From Photobacterium atrarenae (GTDB lineage: Bacteria > Pseudomonadota > Gammaproteobacteria > Enterobacterales > Vibrionaceae), in contig NZ_CP101508.1 of assembly GCF_024380015.1 (NCBI RefSeq), forward strand, positions 1,612,902-1,676,901: a DNA stretch of 64,000 bases, in the 5' to 3' direction. Position numbers and translations under genes: made by a program. Numbering within the stretch: position 1 is the stretch's first letter; the number at the start of each line of letters is the position of its first letter. Positions 17,525 to 26,677 of the stretch are shown here, one piece after another. The notes below the pieces were generated by a model, which did no database searches, was not told the DNA's origin, and worked only from the letters and a program-made list of their open reading frames with translations.

Positions 17525-18322
17525 ATGAACAATAAAACTTTCCATGTTGGCGGCTCAATTGAGAAAGCGATGAAAGGAGACGCAGAACTTCAGGCGGTTG
17601 CCGTTCTCCAGGAAGCCTGGAAGGTCACAGCCAAACATTTTTTCTCTTTCTTTCCCGCAATTGTTGGCTTGTTCCTGGCTCAGGTTGCTTTGCTGATGTT
17701 GGGGTTGCAAGTTCAGCTGGGCGATCCCATGGTTTTCTTCGATGCCATTATTTCCGGTGAAATGATCACCCCGGAGATCATTCAGGCAGGCTACATGGCC
17801 AATTTTTGGTCGGACGTGCTGAGTGCGCCGCTTTATGCCGGCCTGAGTTTGATGGCCCTGAATCATGCGGTGGGCTTGCCAACCAAACCGAGTCATCTGG
17901 TCAAAGGTTTTCCGTTCACCCTGGTTTCCGTAGTGACTATGCTGCTGACCTCGTCGCTGCAAGGGGTGGGGAGCGCGATTTTCCCGTTTATTGGTCTGTT
18001 TTTGTCGATGGCGTTCAGTATGGCCATTATTCTGGTGTGTGAAAAACGGGTGAGTCCACTGAAAGCGATTCAGTACTCCGTGGTTGCAACCGTGCGGAAG
18101 CTATTGCCGTTGACGGCGATCTTCCTGGTGATTCTGATCCTGATTTCCCTGTCGTTTGCGACGTTCGGCCTGGGCCTGATCTGGACTGTGCCGTTTTTCT
18201 TTAATGTGAAAGGCATTATTTACCGCAACCTGTTCGGCATTACGCTTCAGGTGAGCAATATGAAGCCGGGCAGTGGTGACGATAACTCAAAACAAGAAGA
18301 GACAAAGGTGTTTAACGCGTGA
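17525..18322 (+). CDS. Polytopic membrane protein (hypothetical)
   Basis: A 265-residue protein with a soluble N-terminus (MNNKTFHVGGSIEKAMKGDA) and about five or six hydrophobic spans, such as FFPAIVGLFLAQVALLML, FIGLFLSMAFSMAIILV and LPLTAIFLVILILISLSF. The charged tail ends SGDDNSKQEETKVFNA. I do not recognise a named function. Its stop overlaps the next start as GTGA, so it is co-translated with the Bax-like protein, which suggests a cell-envelope role. Confidence 0.6.
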   Translation: MNNKTFHVGGSIEKAMKGDAELQAVAVLQEAWKVTAKHFFSFFPAIVGLFLAQVALLMLGLQVQLGDPMVFFDAIISGEMITPEIIQAGYMANFWSDVLSAPLYAGLSLMALNHAVGLPTKPSHLVKGFPFTLVSVVTMLLTSSLQGVGSAIFPFIGLFLSMAFSMAIILVCEKRVSPLKAIQYSVVATVRKLLPLTAIFLVILILISLSFATFGLGLIWTVPFFFNVKGIIYRNLFGITLQVSNMKPGSGDDNSKQEETKVFNA

Positions 18323-19122
18323 TCCCCCAGAAAACAAAAACAATTATAAGAAAGAACACTTGGGTGGCGCTACTTGCCGGGCTGACAGCCTGTGGTGAGA
18401 CGCCTCCTGAAATCACACCGACAACCGCCAGTGACTCCCTTAGCGCTGTTTATGAAACCAAGCCGGACTTTGGTGCTATAACGGATATTCAACAGCGTAA
18501 AGCCGCTTTCTTTGATTACTTGCGACCGGCCGTCGCATTTGAGAACCAGCGGATTGAAGGTGAACGCCAGTTCCTACTCGATATTCAGCAACAAATGGAT
18601 GCCGGACAAGTACCCGACAGTCGCGCGATGGCTCAGGTGAACGAGTTGTCCGAAGCTTATATGGTGACTCTGGATGGTGATGGTGTCACTCAATCCTGGT
18701 TGACGCGGATGTTGAAACGGGTTGATGTGCTGCCGGAAAGCCTGGTCCTGAGTCAGGCCGCCAATGAATCCGGGTGGGGCAGGTCACGCTTTGCTATTGA
18801 AGGGAATAACTATTTTGGCCAATGGTGTTATCGTCAGGGCTGTGGTCTGGTACCGTCCAGTCGCACCGATGGTGCCAGCCATGAAGTTGCGGTGTTTGCC
18901 TCTCCGTATTTATCGGTGAAGGCGTATTTTATGAACGTGAACCGGAACCCGGCTTATGCCGAGCTACGCGACATTCGAGCCTTACAACGCCAGGCCGGCC
19001 AGCGTATCGAAGGAAAACGACTGGCGGAAGGGCTACACCGTTACTCAGAACGAGGTCATGCATATGTTGATGAAATACAGTCCATGATCAGACATAACAA
19101 TCAATATTGGCGCCAAGGATAA
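18319..19122 (+). CDS. Bax-like glucosaminidase-domain lipoprotein
   Basis: A 267-residue protein related to E. coli Bax, with a glucosaminidase (peptidoglycan hydrolase) domain. The active-site region is SLVLSQAANESGWGRSRFA, followed by GNNYFGQWCYRQGCG and a C-terminal segment ADGLHRYSERG-like (LAEGLHRYSERGHAYV). The N-terminus TWVALLAGLTACGETPP has an LTAC lipobox, so an outer-membrane lipoprotein is likely. The GTG start overlaps the upstream gene by four bases. The DUF2987 gene follows three bases after its stop, so the three genes form one operon. Confidence 0.82.
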   Translation: MIPQKTKTIIRKNTWVALLAGLTACGETPPEITPTTASDSLSAVYETKPDFGAITDIQQRKAAFFDYLRPAVAFENQRIEGERQFLLDIQQQMDAGQVPDSRAMAQVNELSEAYMVTLDGDGVTQSWLTRMLKRVDVLPESLVLSQAANESGWGRSRFAIEGNNYFGQWCYRQGCGLVPSSRTDGASHEVAVFASPYLSVKAYFMNVNRNPAYAELRDIRALQRQAGQRIEGKRLAEGLHRYSERGHAYVDEIQSMIRHNNQYWRQG

Positions 19123-19125
19123 AGG

Positions 19126-19788
19126 ATGAAGTTAGCCCACTGGCTATTGGCTGGCGTATTGGCCAGCACGACGGTTTATGCCCAGGATGTCTCTGCGCAG
19201 AATATCGAGCTCCGTTATAGTTCGCTGTTTGGCAAGCTGAAGCAAAATGTAAAAGAAGGTCATGACGATGTCCGAATCGCACTGTTCCTGCTGGATCAAA
19301 AAACAGGCGAAGTGTGTCGGATCCACCATGGCTCCATGCGAAAGGAAAAGCATTATGAAGAGCTGGTGATTCCGGACAACCAGGAACTTCGGGTGCCGAT
19401 CGACAATAACCTGCGTCAGGCCAACCCGGATGTGACCTTTGTGATTGATGACGGTATTACCTGTGACATGTCGATGCAGGTGATCGCCAACAATACGTTT
19501 GAAACACAGATCAGCCAGGCCGATATTGCAGCCCTGACGCCCCAGATGGATCAACTGCTGGCTGATTTGGGCGGGATGTTCTCCAGCTGGTTTATGCCGG
19601 AAGTGGGGGGGGTCGTCGTGCATTTCGATCAGGATACGGTGGAGGCATTGCAGACTTCCAAGGGCAATACGATCGCAGTCAACCAGCACAAAGCGGTGAT
19701 CAAATTGGCCGAACTGTCTGAAGGTGAAGTGGTTTCCCTGCCGGTGCCGGCGGTGAAAGTGACGCCTTGGATCCCGAAATCTAACTAA
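19126..19788 (+). CDS. DUF2987 domain periplasmic protein
   Basis: A 220-residue secreted protein with signal MKLAHWLLAGVLASTTVYA. The body contains IELRYSSLFGKLKQNVKEGH, FLLDQKTGEVCRIHHGSM and the C-terminal EGEVVSLPVPAVKVTPWIP, as expected for DUF2987. Function unknown. It is the last gene of the operon with the Bax-like hydrolase, and a strong terminator follows. A role in envelope upkeep is inference from that linkage. Confidence 0.78.
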   Translation: MKLAHWLLAGVLASTTVYAQDVSAQNIELRYSSLFGKLKQNVKEGHDDVRIALFLLDQKTGEVCRIHHGSMRKEKHYEELVIPDNQELRVPIDNNLRQANPDVTFVIDDGITCDMSMQVIANNTFETQISQADIAALTPQMDQLLADLGGMFSSWFMPEVGGVVVHFDQDTVEALQTSKGNTIAVNQHKAVIKLAELSEGEVVSLPVPAVKVTPWIPKSN

Positions 19789-19812
19789 ATGTGCTGTGCT
19801 CTTTACATACAG

Positions 19813-19843
19813 AACGGCCCGGGCAATTGCCCGGGCCGTTTGT
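19813..19843. terminator. Strong terminator between the DUF2987 gene and ptsG
   Basis: AACGGCCCGGGC and GCCCGGGCCGTT around AATT, followed by TTGTT. Confidence 0.85.
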
Positions 19844-19863
19844 TATCGCTTCATCCTTCTGTT

Positions 19864-21300
19864 TTATGCCAGCACTTGTTGCATCTCGGTTTTGATGCTG
19901 TCGGACTGGGTGCAGAAGATGGCTTGCAGGTTATCGCCAATTACCAACACTTCCCGGGCTCCGAGTTGTTTAATCTGCTCGATATCGGCTTGCTTGATAT
20001 CCAGCAGTGAGACGCGCAGGCGGGTAATACAGGCATCCACATGCTTGATGTTTGCTTTGCCGCCCAGAGCGCTGACCAGGTTTTCGGCCAGCTCAGAGCC
20101 AATCTCCGCAATCTGGCTGACCGAGCCGGATTCTGATTCGCGTCCGGGAGTCATCAGGTTGAGTTTGGTGATCAGTAGGCGGAACACGGTATAGTACATC
20201 AGTGCCCAAAGCGGACCGATGATGATAAACAGCCAGGCGTTTTGCGATAATGGGTAGTAAATCAGGAAATCGATGGCGCCATGAGCGAACGTGACACTGT
20301 GGTGAATATCCAGTGCACTGACCAGCGCAAACCCTATCCCGGTGAAGATACAGTGGATCACATACAGGACCGGCGCGACAAACAGGAATGAGAACTCCAT
20401 CGGCTCCGTGATCCCGGTCAACCAGGAGGTCAGGGCTGCAGAGACCATGATCCCGCCCACCAGCGCACGCCTCTCCGGCTTGGCAGAACGGTAAATTGCC
20501 AGGCCAATGGCCGGCAGGGCCCACATCGAGTACATATAGCCACCCGCCAGATTCCCCGCGGTCGGGTCGCCCGCCAGATAGCGCTGGATCTCGCCTTTAA
20601 TCACCGCCCCGGTTTCCGGGTTAACGTACTCGCCAACTTCAAAGAAGAAGGGCACATTCCAGATATGGTGTAGCCCAAAGGGGATCAACGCCCGCTCGAC
20701 AAAACCGTAGATACCGAAGGCCAGGGTCGGACTTTGATAGGCTGCCCAGTGGGAAAAGGTGTCGATCATATTGCCGATAGGTGGCCAGACGTAGCTCATG
20801 AACACCCCGAGCGCGATTGCTGTCACGCCGGTGATGATTGGAACAAAGCGCTTCCCGGCAAAAAAACCGAGGTATTCCGGCAGGCGGATATTATAGAAGC
20901 GCTTGAATAAGACCGAAGCGATAGCCCCGATGATAATCCCGCCAAATACCCCGGTGTTGATGGTCGGAATCCCGATGACACTGGCGGTTTCGATGCCGTG
21001 GAGTTTAGCCATCACGCCCATGGTCGCGGTCAGAATGGCAAATCCCACTGTCGCTGCCAGCGCGGCAACCCCATCGTTATCACTTAGTCCCAGCGCGACT
21101 CCGATGGCAAAGATCAGGGCGAGGTTGCTAAATACCGCATCGCCTGACATGGCCATAATGTCTGACACGATGGCGGGGAGCCAGGAAAAGTTTGCCGAAC
21201 CGATCCCAAGTAGCAGACCGGCAATCGGTAATACGGCAACCGGTAACATCAGTGACCGGCCGATTCGTTGTAACAGACCAAAAGTAGAGTTGATCATCAT
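19864..21300 (-). CDS. ptsG: Glucose-specific PTS enzyme IICB
   Basis: EIICB-Glc imports and phosphorylates glucose using phosphate from EIIA-Glc. The IIC membrane domain begins NSTFGLLQRIGRSLMLPVAVLP and contains the conserved FGLHHIWNVPFFFEVGEY and GITEPMEFSFLF. The IIB domain carries the phosphorylated cysteine in VDACITRLRVSLLD. No IIA domain is fused. Two adjacent ATGs (21300, 21297) follow AAGGACGATA. It is divergent from a two-component system with a sugar-binding protein, and the shared promoter region has two inverted repeats, so glucose-responsive control by that system is likely. Confidence 0.93.
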   Translation of the reverse strand: MMINSTFGLLQRIGRSLMLPVAVLPIAGLLLGIGSANFSWLPAIVSDIMAMSGDAVFSNLALIFAIGVALGLSDNDGVAALAATVGFAILTATMGVMAKLHGIETASVIGIPTINTGVFGGIIIGAIASVLFKRFYNIRLPEYLGFFAGKRFVPIITGVTAIALGVFMSYVWPPIGNMIDTFSHWAAYQSPTLAFGIYGFVERALIPFGLHHIWNVPFFFEVGEYVNPETGAVIKGEIQRYLAGDPTAGNLAGGYMYSMWALPAIGLAIYRSAKPERRALVGGIMVSAALTSWLTGITEPMEFSFLFVAPVLYVIHCIFTGIGFALVSALDIHHSVTFAHGAIDFLIYYPLSQNAWLFIIIGPLWALMYYTVFRLLITKLNLMTPGRESESGSVSQIAEIGSELAENLVSALGGKANIKHVDACITRLRVSLLDIKQADIEQIKQLGAREVLVIGDNLQAIFCTQSDSIKTEMQQVLA

Positions 21301-21312
21301 TATCGTCCTTGT

Positions 21313-21337
21313 AGTAGTGGTGCTTATGTTCACTACT
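21313..21337. repeat. Inverted repeat in the ptsG leader
   Basis: AGTAGTG and CACTACT separated by 11 bases, just upstream of the ptsG ribosome binding site. It may be an operator or a leader hairpin. Confidence 0.45.
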
Positions 21338-21378
21338 TACTGTACGGAATATAAATCTGGCGAAAGTAAGGTATGGTT

Positions 21379-21410
21379 ATGGCTTTGTAAGAGGACGCTT
21401 ACAAAGCCAT
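21379..21410. promoter_or_regulatory. Perfect 32-bp inverted repeat between ptsG and the response regulator
   Basis: ATGGCTTTGTAAG and CTTACAAAGCCAT, 13-base perfect arms with a six-base spacer AGGACG. No T-run follows on either strand, so an operator is more likely than a terminator. It lies about 80 bases from the ptsG start and 100 from the regulator start. Confidence 0.65.
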
Positions 21411-21509
21411 TCAAAATTGATCTTTTTATGCCGGAGATAATTGATAGAATGAAATTTATAAAATATGTTTGTTGTTTGTTCAGGTGATTTAACTCGGCGA
21501 GAAAAAACG

Positions 21510-22211
21510 TTGCATAAGAAAACAATTTTGGTTGTCGATGACAGCGAAGAAATTCGAGATGCTTTGAGCGAATATTTGGGTCGTTCCGGGTTTGAAGTAT
21601 TAACGGCTGCTGATGGTGAAGAAATGTGGCAGCATTTCCATCGTCGTGAGCCGCATTTGATTGTGCTGGATATCATGCTACCGGGTGATGACGGCCTGAC
21701 CTTATGCCGAAAGATACGCACTCGCTCCCATGTTCCAATCCTGATGCTGACTGCGGTGTGTGATGAAGTGGATCGGGTGGCCGGGCTGGAAATTGGCGCT
21801 GATGACTATATGACCAAAACCTTTAGTCCGCGGGAGCTGCTCGCTCGAATTAAAGCCCTGCTCAGGCGCAGCCAGTTTAATCGCAGCGCAGCGACGGGAC
21901 GCCAGATCCAGTTTCTGGATTGGACCTTTGATACGGTCAAACGCCAGTTGATCCACCACAGTGGCGAAGTCACTCAGCTCTCGGGCGCCGACTTTTCCCT
22001 GCTCAGCTTGTTGCTACAACGCCCGAACCAGCCGTTAAGCCGTGATGACATTGCCCGGTTTGTGTGGGGGCGCGACGCCGATCCCCTTGAAAGGGGCATT
22101 GACGTGCAAATGAGCCGGCTGCGCAAACACCTGAGAGATGAGGATCGCACCATCATTATCACGGTGAGAAATAAAGGTTACATGCTCGCGCTCGATTCAA
22201 TGGGGGACTGA
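21510..22211 (+). CDS. OmpR-family response regulator (GltR-like)
   Basis: Receiver plus winged-helix regulator. The acidic pocket is ILVVDDSEEIRDAL, the phosphorylated Asp is in LIVLDIMLPGDDG, and the conserved Lys is in DDYMTKTFSPREL, where the usual Pro after Lys is Thr. The DNA-binding part ends DVQMSRLRKHLRDED and VRNKGYML. The TTG at 21510 (HKKTILVVDD follows) fits the family's length; an ATG at 21465 has no ribosome site. It heads an operon with a sensor kinase and a sugar-binding protein, the order of gltR-gtrS-gtsA in Pseudomonas. The probable target is ptsG, across the shared promoter. Confidence 0.88.
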   Translation: MHKKTILVVDDSEEIRDALSEYLGRSGFEVLTAADGEEMWQHFHRREPHLIVLDIMLPGDDGLTLCRKIRTRSHVPILMLTAVCDEVDRVAGLEIGADDYMTKTFSPRELLARIKALLRRSQFNRSAATGRQIQFLDWTFDTVKRQLIHHSGEVTQLSGADFSLLSLLLQRPNQPLSRDDIARFVWGRDADPLERGIDVQMSRLRKHLRDEDRTIIITVRNKGYMLALDSMGD

Positions 22212-22234
22212 TTTTTGGCTCAGGGAAGTGCGCG

Positions 22235-23668
22235 GTGAAGACAGGCTTTTTCAAATCCATCACGTTTCGGGTGGTGATCACCTTATTGACTACTATTTTA
22301 ATTGCCGAGTTGCTGGCGGGACTCATCTGGTATCAGGCCAATAATACCACCAAGGAAGATAATGCCCGTCATACCCTGACCAATATCGCCAAAGCGGCTG
22401 CGGATACTTATAACTATTTCCAATCCCTGCCGGTCAATTATCGCCACCTGATTTTGAATCAACTACGTGAAGTTGGCGGGACCCGGTTTTTTATTTCGAT
22501 CAATCACCGCAAAATCGAGATGGATGCGATCACCGATTTATCGTTTACTGGTTGGTTAACCGACTTTACGGCCCAAGCGCTGAGTCAGCATGTTGCCAGC
22601 GGACAACAGGTCGATGTGACCCTGACCCGGCGTGAAGATATTCGGTTGTTTAATTCCGGGATCAAACTGGCTGAGCTGCCTGAAATCTGGACCAAATACA
22701 GTTTGGTGCTGGGTGAGTTAGATTTACCGATTGTGGTCATGCAAATCAAAATTTCGGAACAGGAATGGTTCTATATTGCCTCGGCTGTCCCTGTGCCGTT
22801 TTCATCCTTGAACAGTCAGTTTATTGATCCGCGCCAGCTTTTATTTTTATTCGTCGCATCGGGATTGCTCATGCTCGGTACTGCCTGGGTGCTCCAGCGG
22901 GAAATCCAGCCGATTAAATCTCTGGCCAGGGCTGCAACCTTGATGGGCAGCCCGCTGACGGTTACAGAAATTGCTGAAGCCGGGAGCAATGAAACCCGCA
23001 GTGCCATTCATGCGTTCAACAAAATGAACCGCAGGGTGAAGGCCTATATCCGGGACCGGGAAATGTTGTTTAGTGCGATTTCCCATGATCTGAAAACCCC
23101 CCTTGCTTGCCTCAAACTCCGCACCGAAATGCTGGATGATGAACGCACCCGCGAGCGATTTGAAAAATTGCTCAATGAAGTGGACTTGATGTTGAAAGGA
23201 GCCCTGCAGTGTATCCGGGATACGGATATTCATGAAGAAGCGGAGTGGATCAATATTCATCAGCTCTTGCGGGGGTGTGCCGATTACCATAACCGCGAGG
23301 CGCGCCGGGTCACGATTCATACCGCCCAGCCCAAGCCGTATCTTGGTAAACCCATCGCCGTAAAGCGCTGTGTGTATAACATCATTGATAACGCTGTGCT
23401 GTACGGACGGAAAGTGGACGTCGAGGTGCTGGACTCCCCACAAGCGCTGACCTTGCTAATTCGCGATCAAGGGCCGGGGATCGACAGTAAATTACTGGAG
23501 AAGGTTTTTGAACCCTACTATCGGGCCGGCAGAGCGGATGATACGGGGTCTGGGTTGGGGTTGACGATTTCCCGCAGCATAGCTCGTTCTCATGGTGGCG
23601 ACATCAAGCTCAGGAACCAGGACGGGCAGGGACTGGAAGTTGAATTGTGTTTTGCGAGAGATGTATGA
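22235..23668 (+). CDS. Sensor histidine kinase (GtrS-like)
   Basis: A 477-residue inner-membrane kinase. A membrane helix near residues 12-32 (VVITLLTTILIAELLAGLIW) and a second near 201-220 (LLFLFVASGLLMLGTAWVL) bracket a periplasmic domain of about 165 residues. HAMP, H-box SAISHDLKTPLACLK, N-box YNIIDNAVLYG, DQGPGID and GSGLGLTI follow. The GTG start at 22235 follows GGGAAG. The stop overlaps the ATG of the sugar-binding protein gene as ATGA, a tight link suggesting that the binding protein is the periplasmic partner that reports sugar to this kinase. Confidence 0.9.
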   Translation: MKTGFFKSITFRVVITLLTTILIAELLAGLIWYQANNTTKEDNARHTLTNIAKAAADTYNYFQSLPVNYRHLILNQLREVGGTRFFISINHRKIEMDAITDLSFTGWLTDFTAQALSQHVASGQQVDVTLTRREDIRLFNSGIKLAELPEIWTKYSLVLGELDLPIVVMQIKISEQEWFYIASAVPVPFSSLNSQFIDPRQLLFLFVASGLLMLGTAWVLQREIQPIKSLARAATLMGSPLTVTEIAEAGSNETRSAIHAFNKMNRRVKAYIRDREMLFSAISHDLKTPLACLKLRTEMLDDERTRERFEKLLNEVDLMLKGALQCIRDTDIHEEAEWINIHQLLRGCADYHNREARRVTIHTAQPKPYLGKPIAVKRCVYNIIDNAVLYGRKVDVEVLDSPQALTLLIRDQGPGIDSKLLEKVFEPYYRAGRADDTGSGLGLTISRSIARSHGGDIKLRNQDGQGLEVELCFARDV

Positions 23669-24909
23669 AGTATTTACTGCTGTTGATATTGAGTTGCTGG
23701 GCGCTCGTTTCACATGCCAGCAAGACGGTCCACTTTCTGCATTGGTGGACTGCCGAAGGAGAAGCAATCGCCACGAAGATTGTTGAGAATACGCTGCAAG
23801 CATCCGGATACTCGGTGGCGAATGTGCCGATCCAGGGCGGTGGCGGTGGCACCGCAAAGTCCATTTTGCAGGCGCGGGCAATTGCTGGTAATCCGCCGGA
23901 TATGGCATTGCTGGAAGGTCCTGCGATTAAGTCCTGGGCCGCATTGGGTTTTCTCCACTCGCTCGGTCCGGTGGCGCAGAAGCATGAGTGGGGTCGCCAC
24001 TTGAATCCACTTGTCCGGGAGATCCACCAGTTTGACCGAGAATACGTCGCAATCCCCATTACTATTCACCGCCTGAACTGGGTGTGGGTCAACCATGAGG
24101 TGCTGGCAAAGTATCACCTGCCGGTGCCCCGGGACTGGCAGCAGATGCTGACTGTTTTCCGCCAGCTCAAACAGCACGGGGTGCCACCGTTGGCCTTGGG
24201 GAATGAGCCGTGGCAGGTGGTCCAGCTGTTTGAGAATATTGCTTTTGGCCTCGGGGGGCCGGATTATTATCGCCGTGCTTTTATTGAGCTGGATGTGGAG
24301 GCGCTGGACAGTGCCGTGACCCGGGAGGCACTGACGCTGTTTCGGCAGATCAGCCAGATTGTGTTGCCGGATCTGTCCCGCCAGCGCTGGGAAGAAGCGA
24401 CTCAGATGTTGCTCAATGGCCAGCGGGCTTTTCAGATCACCGGAGACTGGGTGGCCGGTGAGCTGATGGCGTTGGCGGGACAGTTCCCGGAGACAATCTC
24501 TTGCTATGCGGCTCCGGCCAGGCAGCCGGGATTTATTTATAACATGGACAGCTTTGCGTTATTTAAGAGTCCGACACTTGATGAACAACAGGCGAATGAC
24601 ATTGCAGGCATCCTTTCTAATCCGAACTTTTTGCGCAAATTTAACCAAACCAAAGGGGCAATCCCGGCCCGGCGGGATGTATCGCTCGACGGGTTTAACG
24701 CCTGCTCAGTGAAAGCCATGGCAGACTTCCAACATGCAGAGCAGCAGGAAACACTGGTGCCCAGTATTATTGATTCGATGGCTGTGAGCCCGGTGATTCA
24801 AAAGGCGACGACCAGTGAGCTTTATCGCTTCTTCAACACCCCCTCGGTGAGCGTGGATGAGATCATTCGGCATATTAAGCATATGGATGCGAGCGGATTG
24901 ACACTCTAA
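23665..24909 (+). CDS. Orphan ABC-type sugar-binding protein (GtsA-like), probable sensor partner
   Basis: A 414-residue periplasmic binding protein with signal MKYLLLLILSCWALVSHA. The mature start TVHFLHWWTAEGEAIATKI, then IQGGGGGTAKSILQARAIAG and NPPDMALLEGPAIKSWA, resemble the glucose/mannose-binding GtsA proteins. No permease or ATPase gene follows: after the stop comes a terminator and then pepT. I infer that it serves sensing rather than transport, presenting sugar to the upstream kinase. An alternative is that it works with an ABC transporter encoded elsewhere. Confidence 0.85.
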   Translation: MKYLLLLILSCWALVSHASKTVHFLHWWTAEGEAIATKIVENTLQASGYSVANVPIQGGGGGTAKSILQARAIAGNPPDMALLEGPAIKSWAALGFLHSLGPVAQKHEWGRHLNPLVREIHQFDREYVAIPITIHRLNWVWVNHEVLAKYHLPVPRDWQQMLTVFRQLKQHGVPPLALGNEPWQVVQLFENIAFGLGGPDYYRRAFIELDVEALDSAVTREALTLFRQISQIVLPDLSRQRWEEATQMLLNGQRAFQITGDWVAGELMALAGQFPETISCYAAPARQPGFIYNMDSFALFKSPTLDEQQANDIAGILSNPNFLRKFNQTKGAIPARRDVSLDGFNACSVKAMADFQHAEQQETLVPSIIDSMAVSPVIQKATTSELYRFFNTPSVSVDEIIRHIKHMDASGLTL

Positions 24910-24965
24910 CGAACTATGGGCTTACCGAGCTCGGTTGAATTAAACATGCACTCTGATAAGCATAG

Positions 24966-24996
24966 AAGCGAGGAAATTGCTCTCGCTTGTTTTATT
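24966..24996 (+). terminator. Terminator after the sugar-binding protein gene
   Basis: AAGCGAG, nine-base loop, CTCGCTT, then GTTTTATTT. It shows that the short frame spanning 24916-25116 is not a gene. Confidence 0.75.
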
Positions 24997-25085
24997 TCGC
25001 CCAATTATTTGTCGATATATAATGAAAAACTGATTCATCGCAATTCATTGCCCGCAGGTCTCAAGGATACTTGGTTGGTATTTGG

Positions 25086-25111
25086 GAGGGAGGTAACAGT
25101 TTACCTTCCTC
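25086..25111. repeat. Hairpin upstream of pepT
   Basis: GAGG-G-AGGTAA pairs with TTACCT-T-CCTC around a four-base loop, about 48 bases ahead of the pepT ATG. It could be a second terminator or a leader structure. Confidence 0.45.
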
Positions 25112-25158
25112 GATAGCACGTACCTGTATACCCAGACCAAAACAATGACGAGTGGGAC

Positions 25159-26394
25159 ATGGATAAATTAATTGATCGGTTTTTGCGCTATCTGAGTATT
25201 GATACTCAGTCTGACGCTTCTTCTATCCACTGCCCAAGCACCGCAGGGCAAACAATGCTCGCCAGTGAGATCAAACAAGAACTGATTTCGCTGGGACTGA
25301 AAGATATTGACCTAGACGAACACGGCTATCTGACGGCTCGCTTGCCGGCCAATGTGGACTATGATGTACCGGCCATTGGGTTTATCGCCCATCTGGATAC
25401 TTCACCGGATGCGCCGGGCAAAAATGTGACTCCTCAGGCTGTTGAAAACTATCAGGGGGGAGATATTGCCCTGGGGGTAGGTGATGAAGTGCTCTCTCCG
25501 ATCCAGTATCCGGAACTGCATCAGTTACATGGTCAGACGTTGATCATGACTGATGGCACCACGTTATTGGGGGCGGATAACAAAGCCGGGATTGCGGAAA
25601 TTCTGACGGCTGTAGCGTATCTGATTGCCAAGCCGGAGATCCCGCATGGCGATATTTGTATCGGCTTTACCCCGGACGAAGAAATCGGCCGGGGCGCCGA
25701 TCGATTTGATGTAGAGAAGTTCGGCGCTCAGTGGGCTTATACCATTGACGGTGGCCCTGTGGGAGAGCTGGAGTATGAAAATTTTCATGCTGCATCAGCC
25801 AAAGTGGTGTGTAAGGGCGTCAATGTGCATCCGGGAACCGCCAAGAACAAGATGGTGAACAGCATGGGTATCGCGGCACAGTTTCAGCTGATGATGCCGG
25901 ACAGCGAAACGCCGGAATGCACCGAAGGGTACGAAGGTTTCTATCATCTCGCGGCGATGGAGGCCTCTGTGGCGGAAACCTCGTTGCATTATTTGCTGCG
26001 TGATTTTGACCGGGATGGGCTGGCGCAACGCAAAGCCTTGATGCAGCAAAAAGTAGATGAGTTGAATCATCAGCTTGGCAAGGCGCGTATTACGCTGGAA
26101 ATTACCGATAACTATGCCAACATGCGGGAAATGATTGAGCCGCATCCGCATATTATTGCGTTGGCAAAGCAGGCTATGATCGATTGCGATGTCCAGCCAG
26201 TGATTAAGCCAATCCGTGGCGGTACCGATGGTGCGCGTTTATCTTATATGGGGCTGCCGTGTCCGAATATATTCACCGGCGGTTATAACTTCCACGGGAT
26301 CCATGAATTTATCACTCTGGAAGGGATGGAGAAGGCGGTCAAAGTGATTGTCAAACTGGCCGAGAAAACCGCACTTCACTATCGTCCGGCTTAA
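25159..26394 (+). CDS. pepT: Peptidase T (tripeptide aminopeptidase)
   Basis: PepT removes the N-terminal residue of tripeptides using two zinc ions, in the cytoplasm. It is an M20 peptidase of 411 residues, as in E. coli. Metal ligands and catalytic residues lie in [60 protein letters not shown] and the C-terminal [15 protein letters not shown]. The ATG at 25159 follows GAGTGGGAC. Single gene; in enteric bacteria pepT is activated by FNR, but I saw no clear FNR box here. Confidence 0.95.
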   Translation: MDKLIDRFLRYLSIDTQSDASSIHCPSTAGQTMLASEIKQELISLGLKDIDLDEHGYLTARLPANVDYDVPAIGFIAHLDTSPDAPGKNVTPQAVENYQGGDIALGVGDEVLSPIQYPELHQLHGQTLIMTDGTTLLGADNKAGIAEILTAVAYLIAKPEIPHGDICIGFTPDEEIGRGADRFDVEKFGAQWAYTIDGGPVGELEYENFHAASAKVVCKGVNVHPGTAKNKMVNSMGIAAQFQLMMPDSETPECTEGYEGFYHLAAMEASVAETSLHYLLRDFDRDGLAQRKALMQQKVDELNHQLGKARITLEITDNYANMREMIEPHPHIIALAKQAMIDCDVQPVIKPIRGGTDGARLSYMGLPCPNIFTGGYNFHGIHEFITLEGMEKAVKVIVKLAEKTALHYRPA

Positions 26395-26530
26395 ATGCTC
26401 GCTCACAAGCCCTCTGATGTGTACCGCTGCCTAGGCGGTACCATCATCATTCACCTCAAATCCTTTTCTGTCACCCTTTTGCTTTAGCTGTACTCACTGT
26501 ACTCGGTTAAACTCGGGCTTTAGGTGTTTC

Positions 26531-26546
26531 TGTCTATATTTGGACT
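26531..26546. promoter_or_regulatory. Degenerate copy of the toxin-antitoxin operator
   Basis: TGTCTATATTTGGACT matches 13 of 16 bases of the core TGTCCATATATGGACA found 103 bases downstream. It may be an auxiliary operator. Confidence 0.4.
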
Positions 26547-26632
26547 TTGTAGATGTCATTTGAGAGGTTGAAGCCGGAAATATCAAAGTAAAACAATCTA
26601 AGGCTAGCAACTTTTACGCATTAATGATAAAT

Positions 26633-26650
26633 TTGTCCATATATGGACAA
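26633..26650. promoter_or_regulatory. Perfect 18-bp palindrome upstream of the antitoxin gene
   Basis: TTGTCCATATATGGACAA is a perfect inverted repeat 28 bases ahead of the antitoxin ATG. Antitoxins of this family repress their own promoter by binding such palindromes, so it is a likely operator. Confidence 0.65.
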
Positions 26651-26677
26651 TTCTTGTGATCGAGTTAAGAGGTGGCG

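Noticed and set aside
24916..25116. 66-residue frame between the sugar-binding protein gene and pepT
   Set aside because: A rho-independent terminator and a second hairpin lie inside it, and there is no ribosome binding site.
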